DNA of 64,000 nucleotides from JAPPOI01 sp028818055. GTDB taxonomy: Bacteria > Pseudomonadota > Alphaproteobacteria > Rhodobacterales > Rhodobacteraceae. Shown here in pieces: positions 26,531 through 34,571 of this stretch (position 1 is the first letter of the stretch; each line of letters starts with the position of its first letter). Where the stretch lies: positions 558,001 to 622,000 of the forward strand of contig OZ253954.1 in assembly GCA_965267405.1 (NCBI GenBank), in the 5' to 3' direction. The position numbers were made by a program, and so were the translations under genes. The notes beneath the pieces were generated by a model that was not told where the DNA came from, ran no database searches, and saw nothing but the letters and a program-made list of their open reading frames with translations.

Positions 26531-27886
26531 ATGAACAAGCAGATTGATCTTTCTGGAATGGTGCAAGCGCCAACAAATGTTGGCACTCACGCGGGATATA
26601 TGCCCGGCTTTGGAAACGACTTTGAAACTGAAGCACTTCCCGATGCATTGCCGCAGGGCATGAATAGCCCACAGCGCTGTAATTACGGGCTTTATGGCGA
26701 ACAGCTAAGCGGCACGGCATTCACACATGTTCGACCAGAGCGGACCTGGTGTTATCGCATCCGGCCGTCAGTGAAACACTCGCATCGATATGAGCGGATC
26801 AACTTGCCGTATTGGAAGTCCGCCCCGCATGTCGTCGACAACGTGACGTCGCTTGGCCAATATCGATGGGACCCAGTTCCCCATGCCGGTGAAAAACTGA
26901 CATGGCTTACTGGAATGCGAACCATGACGACGGCGGGCGATGTTAACACTCAAGTTGGAATGGCGGCGCACATTTATCTGGTCACAGACAGCATGGTCGA
27001 TAGCTACTTCTATTCGGCGGACTCCGAGCTGTTGATCGTGCCTCAGGAAGGATGTCTGCGTTTCTGCACCGAACTTGGTATTATCGACATTGAACCCAAG
27101 GAAATCGCCATAATTCCACGAGGATTGGTGTACCGGGTCGAGGTTCTGGATGGGCCTTGCCGCGGATTCGTCTGCGAAAACTACGGTCAGAAGTTCGATC
27201 TCCCACATCGTGGGCCCATTGGCGCCAACTGCATGGCCAACCCCCGTGACTTCAAATCACCGGTCGCGGCTTTTGAAGATCGCGAAACGCCATCAACCGT
27301 TACGATAAAATGGTGCGGTGAGTTTCATGAAACCAAGATCGGACACAGCCCATTGGATGTCGTGGCGTGGCACGGCAATTATGCCCCCTGCAAGTATGAT
27401 TTGCGGACATACTGCCCGGTGGGATCGATCCTGTTCGACCACCCGGACCCTTCAATTTTCACCGTGCTGACAGCGCCGTCTGGCGAACCCGGAACCGCCA
27501 ACATTGACTTCGTCTTATTCCGAGAACGATGGATGGTCGCAGAGGACACCTTCCGTCCGCCGTGGTACCACAAAAACGTCATGTCTGAGTTGATGGGAAA
27601 CATCTATGGCCAGTACGACGCCAAACCGACAGGGTTCATCCCAGGAGGGATGAGCCTCCACAACATGATGCTGCCGCATGGGCCAGATCGGGACGCTTTC
27701 GAAAAAGCCTCACGGGCGAACCTTGGACCAGATAAGTTGGACCACACCATGTCATTCATGTTCGAAACCCGGTTTCCACAGCATCTGACCGAATTTGCCG
27801 GAAAAGAAGCGCCGCTTCAGGATGACTACATCGACTGCTGGACAGACCTTGAAAAGAAATTCGATGGAACGCCGGGTAAGAAATGA
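26531..27886 (+). CDS. hmgA: Homogentisate 1,2-dioxygenase
   Basis: Non-haem iron ring-cleaving dioxygenase of 451 residues that opens homogentisate to maleylacetoacetate in tyrosine/phenylacetate catabolism. The N-terminus YMPGFGNDFETEALP is diagnostic. The iron ligands are His347 and Glu353 in WYHKNVMSELMG and His383 in LPHGPD. The ATG has AGGAAGGA upstream. It heads a five-gene operon and overlaps the next gene by four bases. Probably repressed by the adjacent MarR protein. 4-Hydroxyphenylpyruvate dioxygenase is not in the window. Confidence 0.98.
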   Translation: MNKQIDLSGMVQAPTNVGTHAGYMPGFGNDFETEALPDALPQGMNSPQRCNYGLYGEQLSGTAFTHVRPERTWCYRIRPSVKHSHRYERINLPYWKSAPHVVDNVTSLGQYRWDPVPHAGEKLTWLTGMRTMTTAGDVNTQVGMAAHIYLVTDSMVDSYFYSADSELLIVPQEGCLRFCTELGIIDIEPKEIAIIPRGLVYRVEVLDGPCRGFVCENYGQKFDLPHRGPIGANCMANPRDFKSPVAAFEDRETPSTVTIKWCGEFHETKIGHSPLDVVAWHGNYAPCKYDLRTYCPVGSILFDHPDPSIFTVLTAPSGEPGTANIDFVLFRERWMVAEDTFRPPWYHKNVMSELMGNIYGQYDAKPTGFIPGGMSLHNMMLPHGPDRDAFEKASRANLGPDKLDHTMSFMFETRFPQHLTEFAGKEAPLQDDYIDCWTDLEKKFDGTPGKK

Positions 27887-28845
27887 AGTTCTGTACTTTG
27901 CGAACAGATCATCCGGACGGCAGTCTGGCACGAGTTTCAGATGGGTTAAATGAGATCTGGCCCGCTGGTCCTGCAACTCTTCAGGACTACTTGGATGGCG
28001 GAAATCTCGACCAAGCCGAAACCTATGGGACATTTGATCCAGCCAAGGTTATGGCGCCATTGCCGCGCGCCTATCAGTTCCTGGACGGCTCCGCATATGT
28101 GAACCATGTGGCACTTGTCCGGCAGGCACGCGGGGCGGAAATGCCCGAGCGGTTTTGGACCGACCCATTGATGTACCAAGGCTGCTCGACCTTTCTTGGA
28201 CCTCAAGACGACATAGCAGGCAATCCCGAGTGGGGCATCGATTTCGAAGCCGAGGTCGCGGTCATCACCCGGGAAGTTCCGCTTGGAACAAGCCCTGAAG
28301 AGGCTGTTCAATTCATCTCAATGGTCATGCTGATGAACGATATCAGTCTTCGAAATCTGATCCCGGACGAATTGTCCAAGGGGTTTGGATTTGTGCAGTC
28401 CAAACCGCCAAGCGCATGTTCACCAGTTGCAGTAACCCCGGGTGCGTTGCCCGGATGGGACGGGCGCAAATTGAATGGCACGCTCAACATCGATTTGAAT
28501 GGAAAACCGTTCGGCAGGGCTGATGCGGGAGTCGACATGACGTTCGATTTTGGCGACTTGATCGCGCATGCCGCCAAGACCCGACCTCTGGCCGCAGGAA
28601 CGGTCATTGGATCAGGCACCATTTCAAATCGAGATGCCGACGGTGGCCCTGGCAAGCCCGTGGCACATGGCGGACTTGGGTACTCTTGCATCGCCGAACA
28701 GCGCATGGTGGAGACAATCCAGACTGGTGAGCCCGTTACGCCATTTCTGGCGGCTGGGGATCGTATTCGCATCTGGATGAATGATGAGGCCGGCAATGAT
28801 ATTTTTGGCGCCATCGACCAGACGGTCGCGCCATGGGAGGAATGA
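27883..28845 (+). CDS. Fumarylacetoacetate hydrolase-family protein
   Basis: A 320-residue FAH-family enzyme. In this operon it most likely hydrolyses fumarylacetoacetate (or maleylacetoacetate) to acetoacetate and the dicarboxylate, completing homogentisate breakdown. Metal-binding acidic residues are expected in WGIDFEAEVAVI and FISMVMLMNDISLR; RPLAAGTVIGSGT and a following DRIRIWM are typical of the fold. The start overlaps the hmgA stop (ATGA) and the gene ends one base before the next ATG, so translation is coupled. A maleylacetoacetate isomerase gene is not adjacent. Confidence 0.93.
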   Translation: MKFCTLRTDHPDGSLARVSDGLNEIWPAGPATLQDYLDGGNLDQAETYGTFDPAKVMAPLPRAYQFLDGSAYVNHVALVRQARGAEMPERFWTDPLMYQGCSTFLGPQDDIAGNPEWGIDFEAEVAVITREVPLGTSPEEAVQFISMVMLMNDISLRNLIPDELSKGFGFVQSKPPSACSPVAVTPGALPGWDGRKLNGTLNIDLNGKPFGRADAGVDMTFDFGDLIAHAAKTRPLAAGTVIGSGTISNRDADGGPGKPVAHGGLGYSCIAEQRMVETIQTGEPVTPFLAAGDRIRIWMNDEAGNDIFGAIDQTVAPWEE

Positions 28846-29796
28846 ATGGGCAAAGCGTTTGCCAGCCAGGGTGACCTGACCGAAAAAACGATAACCTTCG
28901 ATGAGATTGGCGAAGGACTTTATGCGTTTACCGCCGAGGGTGACCCAAACTCTGGCGTCATCATCGGCGACGACAGCGTCATGATCGTTGAAGCCCAGGC
29001 CACACCTCGATTGGCCAACAAAGTGATTGAGAAAGTGCGTGAGGTTACCGACAAACCAATCACGCATCTTGTGCTGACACATTATCACGCCGTGAGAGTT
29101 CTTGGCGCATCGGCCTATGATGCGCAGCAGATCATCATGTCAGACGCTGCAGCATCGATGGTGGATGAACGCGGACAGGAGGATTGGGACAGTGAATTTC
29201 AACGATTCCCGCGCCTCTTTCAAGGTCACGAAAGCATCCCAGGATTGACACGACCGACCACGACATTCAGCGAAGGAATGACGGTATTTCTTGGGAAGCG
29301 TCGCGTTGATCTCAAACACATCGGGCGCGCGCATACCGCAGGAGACGCGGTGATCCATGTTCCCGACCAGAATGTCATGTTTACTGGTGATATCGTCGAG
29401 TATCACTCAGCTTGTTACTGCGGAGATGGATACTTCGGCGAATGGGGCGAAACCCTGAACAGGATCAAAGCTTACGACGTGGACGCCATTGCACCCGGAC
29501 GCGGTGATGCATTGATCGGAAAACAAATGGTCCATGAAGCTATTGAAAACACACGAGACTTTGTGGACAGCACTTATCGGCCAGCCTCTCGTGTCGCTGC
29601 GCGAGGCGGCTCGCTGAAAGAAGCTTGGGATGCTGTACGTGCGGAATGCGACCCAAAATTCAGTGAATATGCGATCTACGAACATTGTCTGCCGTTCAAC
29701 GTCTCACGAGCCTACGACGAAGCTCGGGGTATTGCGCATCCACGTATCTGGACGGCGCAGCGCGACCTCGAAATGTGGGAGGCCCTGCAAGGGTAA
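28846..29796 (+). CDS. Metallo-beta-lactamase-fold protein with altered metal motif
   Basis: A 316-residue MBL-fold protein inside the homogentisate operon. The HxHxDH metal motif reads HYHAVR (79-84): His79 and His81 are kept, but the Asp and His of the second metal site are replaced by Val83 and Arg84. His163 (GRAHTAGD) and Asp182 (FTGDIV) are present, so one metal site may remain. I recall similar proteins beside hmgA in other proteobacteria but cannot check that here. ATG directly follows the preceding stop, with GGAGG upstream. It might hydrolyse a lactone or thioester intermediate; activity is unknown. Confidence 0.85.
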   Translation: MGKAFASQGDLTEKTITFDEIGEGLYAFTAEGDPNSGVIIGDDSVMIVEAQATPRLANKVIEKVREVTDKPITHLVLTHYHAVRVLGASAYDAQQIIMSDAAASMVDERGQEDWDSEFQRFPRLFQGHESIPGLTRPTTTFSEGMTVFLGKRRVDLKHIGRAHTAGDAVIHVPDQNVMFTGDIVEYHSACYCGDGYFGEWGETLNRIKAYDVDAIAPGRGDALIGKQMVHEAIENTRDFVDSTYRPASRVAARGGSLKEAWDAVRAECDPKFSEYAIYEHCLPFNVSRAYDEARGIAHPRIWTAQRDLEMWEALQG

Positions 29797-29804
29797 CTTC
29801 GATC

Positions 29805-31436
29805 GTGATCGAAGACAGATATTCAACGGCATCCACGCTTTACCCCTATTGCCGCGTTTCCGATCAGGATGCGGAACCAAGACGCCACCCGGTGGTAATT
29901 GTCGGAGCTGGTCCGGTTGGACTCGCTCTGGCTCTTGATCTTGGTCAGCGGGGAACGCCGACACTTGTACTTGATGATCACGAAGGGCCCGGTGCGGGAT
30001 CAAAAGCTATCTGCTTTGCGAAACGCACGCTCGACATTGCTCATCGGTTGGGCGCCGCCAAAAAAATGGTTGAGAAAGGCGTAGTCTGGAACGTCGGGCG
30101 CGTCTTTTATGGTGGCGAGCAGCTTTTCGAGTTCAATTTGCTGCCAGAATCCGGACACCGACACCCGGCCTTTATCAACCTTCAGCAGCCATATTTTGAG
30201 CAGTATTTGATTGAGTGTATTCGCGTCGAACAATCAAAAGGCACGCCGATCGAGATACGTGGAAGAAACCAAGTCACGGCGCTGACGGACAAAGGCGACT
30301 TCGTAGCGCTAGAGGTCGATACACCTGAAGGCACCTACAAAATTGAAGCTGAGTTTGTTGTCGCGTGCGATGGCGCCCGATCACCCACTCGCGACATGAT
30401 GGGCTTGTCCTTTGATGGGCGTGTTTTTGAAGACAACTTTTTGATTGCTGATGTTCGAATGGAAGCGGAACTCCCGACCGAGCGTTGGTTTTGGTTCCAT
30501 CCGACTTTTGCTCCGAACGTCCAATCGACATTGTTGCACAAGCAACCGGACGACATCTGGCGTATTGACTTCCAGCTTGGTTGGGACATCGACAGAGACA
30601 AAGAGCTGGACCCGAGCCGCATCTGCTCGCGAGTGGACGCCTTGCTTTCCAGCCAAACCGGAGACGTGCCCGACTACGAACTTCACTGGACGTCGATTTA
30701 TACTTTTCAGTGTAGACGCATGCAGGAGTTCCGAAAGGGTCGCATCTTTTTTGCAGGCGATAGTGCGCACCAAGTGTCGCCCTTTGGCGCAAGAGGAGCG
30801 AACTCCGGCGTTCAAGACGCCGAGAACCTGGCGTGGAAACTCGACCTTGTTCTGAAAGGCCTGGCGCCCAGCGCGCTACTGGACAGCTACTCGAGCGAGC
30901 GGACGTTTGGCGCTGACGAAAACATCCTCAATTCGTCACGCGCCACAGATTTCATGACGCCGAAGTCAAAAGCGGCTACGATTTTTCGTGACGCAGCACT
31001 TGATCTGGCGCGCGACCACGCGTTCGCCCGTACGATTATCAATTCTGGCCGATTGTCGGTGCCGTGTGTTTATGACGGACACGCGCATTTCGTGCAGGAC
31101 GCGCTAACGAATGGCCCCGAGGTTACACGACCCGGCGCCCCCTGTCCGGATGCACCTGTTGAAGGTGGATTTCTCCTCGACAATCTGAAAGGCAACTTCA
31201 CAGTGCTTGCGATCGGTTTCGACTGTTCCAAATTGAAGTTGATTGATGGCGTTGCGGTGGATGTGCTGTGTATCCACAAACCGTCAGAATATTTACAGGA
31301 ACGTTATTTGGGTGGGGGTAAAAGTGCCGTTTATCTTATTCGCCCAGACCAGCATGTCGTGGGGCGTTGGCCCGAGTTTTCGGAAGACAAAATCAGAGCG
31401 GCGCTGCTAACCGCGTTGGGCAAGGAACCAATTTGA
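29805..31436 (+). CDS. FAD-dependent aromatic monooxygenase (MhpA/PheA type)
   Basis: A 543-residue class A flavoprotein hydroxylase. FAD-binding VVIVGAGPVGLALALDL lies near residue 27, the NAD(P)H/FAD segment ACDGARSPTRDMMG is central, and FAGDSAHQVSPFGARGANSG holds the second FAD motif, followed by a thioredoxin-like C-terminal domain. In an hmgA operon it may hydroxylate 3-hydroxyphenylacetate or a related phenol to homogentisate; that is inference. GTG 29805 is chosen, eight bases after the preceding stop with AAGGG upstream; an earlier in-frame start at 29685 would overlap the previous gene by over 100 bases. Its stop overlaps the next start (TGATG). Confidence 0.9.
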   Translation: MIEDRYSTASTLYPYCRVSDQDAEPRRHPVVIVGAGPVGLALALDLGQRGTPTLVLDDHEGPGAGSKAICFAKRTLDIAHRLGAAKKMVEKGVVWNVGRVFYGGEQLFEFNLLPESGHRHPAFINLQQPYFEQYLIECIRVEQSKGTPIEIRGRNQVTALTDKGDFVALEVDTPEGTYKIEAEFVVACDGARSPTRDMMGLSFDGRVFEDNFLIADVRMEAELPTERWFWFHPTFAPNVQSTLLHKQPDDIWRIDFQLGWDIDRDKELDPSRICSRVDALLSSQTGDVPDYELHWTSIYTFQCRRMQEFRKGRIFFAGDSAHQVSPFGARGANSGVQDAENLAWKLDLVLKGLAPSALLDSYSSERTFGADENILNSSRATDFMTPKSKAATIFRDAALDLARDHAFARTIINSGRLSVPCVYDGHAHFVQDALTNGPEVTRPGAPCPDAPVEGGFLLDNLKGNFTVLAIGFDCSKLKLIDGVAVDVLCIHKPSEYLQERYLGGGKSAVYLIRPDQHVVGRWPEFSEDKIRAALLTALGKEPI

Positions 31437-31645
31437 TGTCGTTAATTCTGACCCCGAACATTCCTGACACCGATGGGCTTTATCAGGAGCTTGTTGAAGC
31501 CCACGACGGTCTAAGCGCCGAAGAAAGCGAAGCCTTCAATGCACGGTTGATCCTGACCCTGGCAAATCATATCGGAGACCGAGACGTTTTGCGCCAAGCC
31601 ATTGAAGTTGTGCGTAAATCTTCGGGCGGCAACGTTCAAAATTGA
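31436..31645 (+). CDS. DUF2783 protein (69 aa)
   Basis: Small soluble protein of the DUF2783 family: NIPDTDGLYQELVEAHDGL, then FNARLILTLANHIGD and a final helix. It starts within the stop of the monooxygenase gene (TGATG), so it is translationally coupled and is the last gene of the homogentisate operon. As far as I recall, DUF2783 proteins often sit next to flavoprotein hydroxylases. A role as a small partner or effector of the monooxygenase is a reasonable guess, not shown. Confidence 0.88.
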   Translation: MSLILTPNIPDTDGLYQELVEAHDGLSAEESEAFNARLILTLANHIGDRDVLRQAIEVVRKSSGGNVQN

Positions 31646-31656
31646 ATTCTAGAAGT

Positions 31657-31692
31657 CGGATAACGGTATCCGGCCGACGGCCTGTCAGGCCG
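31657..31692. terminator. Tandem hairpins between convergent operons
   Basis: Two perfect short hairpins: CGGATA-ACGG-TATCCG (31657-31672) and CGGCCTG-T-CAGGCCG (31678-31692). They lie between the DUF2783 stop and the comE stop. T-runs are lacking. Position suggests a bidirectional transcription stop. Confidence 0.45.
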
Positions 31693-31706
31693 CCGACATT
31701 AACAAG

Positions 31707-32273
31707 TTAGCCCGCGTTTTTGCGCTTAACTTCTTCCATGAAGCGATGCTTGATCACAGGCGCATCCAGTTCAATGACTGGAACAGGAATATTCCCGCTT
31801 TCGCACTTCGCGACGATGATAGTCATCTCATCGCTGGCAATCGCAGCCTTGACGACCTCCGCCGTTTCTTCGGCCTGGCACTCAATGACATTTTCACAGC
31901 CGCAGGCTCTTGCGACTTCGGCAAGCGACGTCTTTTGACCTGCATATGTCGGCTGATCACCGGTCGAGCCATATGAGCCATTGTCGATGATTAAAAGCGT
32001 GTAGTTGCCTGTCGCGTTATTGGCGATCGTGGGCAACGTCCCGAGGTTCGTGAGAACCGAACCATCACCATCGATCGATATGACATTGGCGTCCTGCGAG
32101 AGCGCAAGCCCAAGACCGATCGAAGAAGACAGGCCCATGGTTCCAAGCATGTAAAAGTTGCTCGGCTGATCATCCATCATGTGCAGTTCTTGGCTTGGAA
32201 GACCAATATTACACACCACCAACTCATCATGAATGATGGGAAGAAGCGTTTTAAGAATATCGCTGCGGTACAT
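31707..32273 (-). CDS. comE: Sulfopyruvate decarboxylase, beta subunit
   Basis: Thiamine-diphosphate-binding C-terminal-type subunit, 188 residues. The cofactor motif GDGS...NN is present as IDGDGSVLTNLGTLPTIANN, followed by LLIIDNGSYGSTGDQPT. With the alpha subunit it decarboxylates 3-sulfopyruvate to sulfoacetaldehyde, a step in the breakdown of C3 sulfonates in marine bacteria. ATG with GGGAGGG nine bases upstream. It starts two bases after the comD stop, so the two are one operon. Sulfoacetaldehyde acetyltransferase (xsc) is not in the window. Other TPP decarboxylases of similar split form, such as phosphonopyruvate decarboxylase, are less likely but possible. Confidence 0.85.
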   Translation of the reverse strand: MYRSDILKTLLPIIHDELVVCNIGLPSQELHMMDDQPSNFYMLGTMGLSSSIGLGLALSQDANVISIDGDGSVLTNLGTLPTIANNATGNYTLLIIDNGSYGSTGDQPTYAGQKTSLAEVARACGCENVIECQAEETAEVVKAAIASDEMTIIVAKCESGNIPVPVIELDAPVIKHRFMEEVKRKNAG

Positions 32274-32275
32274 GA

Positions 32276-32773
32276 TTAATACCCTCCCCAGAAATTCGAG
32301 TCCGTCAGAATGGCCGTCGGCTTCCGGCTCATAAACGTGTGGTTCAGGATCGTGTCCATTTCTTCCACATCGCTTGGCTGATGGAAGTGGTAGGTCTGAA
32401 TTGTCAACTGATCGAGCAGTGCCTTGGTGTGGACCGCCATCTCAACCTGGCACGCTACACGTTCACCCAGTTCGCCACGATACGAGATCAGCATCGGAAG
32501 CGGCATTTGATAGTATTGGATCAAGGTAGCAAGGGTGTTTACGGTGACGCCCAGCGCGGTGTTTTGCATGATGATGCAGGGGCGCTTTCCGCCCATCCAT
32601 GCCCCGGCGCAAAGCCCCATTCCTTCGTCTTCCTTGTTGGAAGGGACGTGCATTATATCCGGGTGCGCTTCCACACCTTCGATTACCCCACCCAATTGTT
32701 TGCAGGGCACGGTGGTGACAAACTCGACATTGTTGCGAGCAAGACTTTCGACAATCTGTTGGCTGATATCCAC
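32276..32773 (-). CDS. comD: Sulfopyruvate decarboxylase, alpha subunit
   Basis: N-terminal (pyrimidine-binding) TPP-enzyme domain as a separate 165-residue subunit. Seen: FVTTVPCKQLGGVIE, the cofactor-activating Glu in PSNKEDEGMGLCAGAWMGG, and MQNTALGVTVNTLATL. It pairs with the beta subunit immediately downstream. The start is GTG 32773 with a strong GGGAGG upstream. The 200-base AT-rich gap to the divergent rfbC gene holds a ten-base inverted repeat that may be its operator. The local function is probably sulfonate catabolism, since coenzyme M genes are not seen. Confidence 0.86.
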   Translation of the reverse strand: MDISQQIVESLARNNVEFVTTVPCKQLGGVIEGVEAHPDIMHVPSNKEDEGMGLCAGAWMGGKRPCIIMQNTALGVTVNTLATLIQYYQMPLPMLISYRGELGERVACQVEMAVHTKALLDQLTIQTYHFHQPSDVEEMDTILNHTFMSRKPTAILTDSNFWGGY

Positions 32774-32831
32774 GGCAGCATCCTCCCTGAGAAAGGCGAT
32801 ACAGCGTTATGCCAGATATGCAAGGAAATTA

Positions 32832-32864
32832 TCAAAAAATGAGCCAAACGGTCCCATTTTTTGA
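32832..32864. promoter_or_regulatory. Ten-base inverted repeat upstream of comDE
   Basis: TCAAAAAATG (32832-32841) and CATTTTTTGA (32855-32864) are perfect reverse complements separated by 13 bases. They lie 59 bases upstream of the comD GTG and about 110 bases upstream of rfbC. A palindrome of this spacing in a divergent promoter region is a candidate repressor or activator site, most likely for comDE. Confidence 0.45.
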
Positions 32865-32976
32865 CATTTTATCCGAAATCTTTTTCGCAACATGGTCGGA
32901 AATTAAGAATTCATTAGGTGACGCTTAACTCAGTGCCTGTTAACTCATCCACAGGAGCATTTTCGGGTCGGTAACC

Positions 32977-33534
32977 ATGATTGTCCGTGAGACAAAACTT
33001 CCAGGCGTCGTCGTACTTGAGCCGAAACGGTTCCAAGACGATCGTGGTTTCTTTTGTGAAAGTTGGAACGCCAAAAGAATGGCCGAAGCGGGTCTGGATA
33101 TTGCATTTGTGCAAGACAACCACTCCCTCTCGCTTGACGTAAACACTGTACGTGGACTTCATTTTCAAACGCCGCCGCACGCACAGGCGAAGCTGGTGCG
33201 TTGTGGTCGCGGCCGACTGTTCGATGTGGCCGTTGATGTTCGAATTGGGTCGCCAACCTACGGCCAATGGGTCGGCGAAGAGCTTAGTTTCGAAAACGGT
33301 CTGCAACTTTTGATTCCTGCAGGATTTCTGCACGGTTTCGTCACACGAGAGCCCGAGACGGAAATTATCTACAAATGCAGTGACTACTATTCGAGCGAGG
33401 CTGACGGAGCAGTGCATTGGGACAGTTGCGGCATTGATTGGGCGCTGACCGGCGAACCAAAGCTTTCTGGCAAGGACTTGAATGCGCCGCGCCTTGAAGA
33501 TTTCAACAGCCCATTCACTTGGGAGGCCGCGTGA
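32977..33534 (+). CDS. rfbC: dTDP-4-dehydrorhamnose 3,5-epimerase
   Basis: RmlC cupin epimerase, 185 residues, third step of dTDP-L-rhamnose synthesis. Typical segments: DDRGFFCESWN, VQDNHSLS, RGLHFQ with catalytic His62, LLIPAGFLHGFV, and the tyrosine in YKCSDYYS. It is the first gene of a five-gene operon in which every junction overlaps by four bases. The ribosome-binding site is weak for this first gene. Product feeds rhamnose into surface polysaccharide. Confidence 0.96.
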   Translation: MIVRETKLPGVVVLEPKRFQDDRGFFCESWNAKRMAEAGLDIAFVQDNHSLSLDVNTVRGLHFQTPPHAQAKLVRCGRGRLFDVAVDVRIGSPTYGQWVGEELSFENGLQLLIPAGFLHGFVTREPETEIIYKCSDYYSSEADGAVHWDSCGIDWALTGEPKLSGKDLNAPRLEDFNSPFTWEAA

Positions 33535-34571
33535 AAATTCTCGTCACAGGTGGCGCCGGTTTTATTGGCTCGGCAGTAGTGCGTCAGGCAATTCGCGACG
33601 GGCATCAGATCGTCAACGTAGACTGCCTGACTTACGCCGCTAATCTTGCGAATGTCGCGCAGGTCTCGAATTCCCCCAACTATAGCTTTTCGCAGGTCAG
33701 TATAAATGACAGGCCAGCCATTGAAGCTGTATTCGCGCGTCATCGGCCGGATGCGGTCATGCATCTTGCCGCTGAAAGCCACGTCGACAGGTCCATCGAT
33801 GGACCCGCCGACTTCATCGAGACAAACATCTCGGGCACCTACAACATGCTGGAAACGGCGCGGTCGTTTTGGGCATCTGAAGGCAAACCCGAAGGCTTCC
33901 GTTTCCATCATATCTCAACGGACGAAGTGTTTGGTTCACTCGGCCCCGAAGGTCAGTTCACCGAAGAAACTCCCTATGATCCAAGAAGCCCCTATTCTGC
34001 CTCGAAGGCCGCTTCGGATCATCTGGTTCGCGCATGGCATGAAACCTACGGACTGCCGGTCGTTCTATCCAACTGCTCAAACAACTACGGGCCGTTCCAC
34101 TTTCCCGAGAAATTGATCCCCGTCGTCATCCTGAATGCAATTCACGGCAAGGAAATTCCGGTTTACGGAGATGGAAAAAACATCCGCGATTGGCTTTTTG
34201 TGGAAGACCATGCAATTGCCTTGCTGACCGTGCTGACAAAAGGTGCGGTTGGACGCAGCTATAATATCGGCGGCGAAGCCGAGGCGGAAAATATTGAAAT
34301 CATTAGAAAAATCTGTGCACTACTGGATGATAAGCGACCAAAAGACAAACCCTGTTCTGACCTGATCACCTTTGTTGCCGACCGGCCGGGCCACGACAGA
34401 CGATACGCGATTGACCCAACCAGAATTCGGGAAGAGCTTGGTTGGCGCCCGTCCGTCACTTTGGACGAAGGTCTGGCGCAGACGGTCGACTGGTACCTCG
34501 CAAACGAAGACTGGTGGCGTCCGCTTCTCGACCGCCAAGGCGTTGGGGAACGGTTGGGGATGAACGCTTGA
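33531..34571 (+). CDS. rfbB: dTDP-glucose 4,6-dehydratase
   Basis: RmlB, 346 residues, NAD-dependent short-chain dehydrogenase-fold enzyme for the second step of dTDP-rhamnose synthesis. Seen: ILVTGGAGFIGSAVVR (NAD site), HLAAESHVDRSI, STDEVFGSLG with the Thr-Asp-Glu catalytic triad, and YSASKAASDHLV (YxxxK). The start is GTG 33531 overlapping the rfbC stop (GTGA), with GGGAGG just upstream. Second gene in the rhamnose operon. Confidence 0.97.
   Translation: MKILVTGGAGFIGSAVVRQAIRDGHQIVNVDCLTYAANLANVAQVSNSPNYSFSQVSINDRPAIEAVFARHRPDAVMHLAAESHVDRSIDGPADFIETNISGTYNMLETARSFWASEGKPEGFRFHHISTDEVFGSLGPEGQFTEETPYDPRSPYSASKAASDHLVRAWHETYGLPVVLSNCSNNYGPFHFPEKLIPVVILNAIHGKEIPVYGDGKNIRDWLFVEDHAIALLTVLTKGAVGRSYNIGGEAEAENIEIIRKICALLDDKRPKDKPCSDLITFVADRPGHDRRYAIDPTRIREELGWRPSVTLDEGLAQTVDWYLANEDWWRPLLDRQGVGERLGMNA

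Noticed and set aside
29685..29804. Upstream start for the flavin monooxygenase
   Set aside because: It would overlap the preceding gene by more than 100 bases. GTG 29805 has a ribosome-binding site and a normal distance to the FAD motif.
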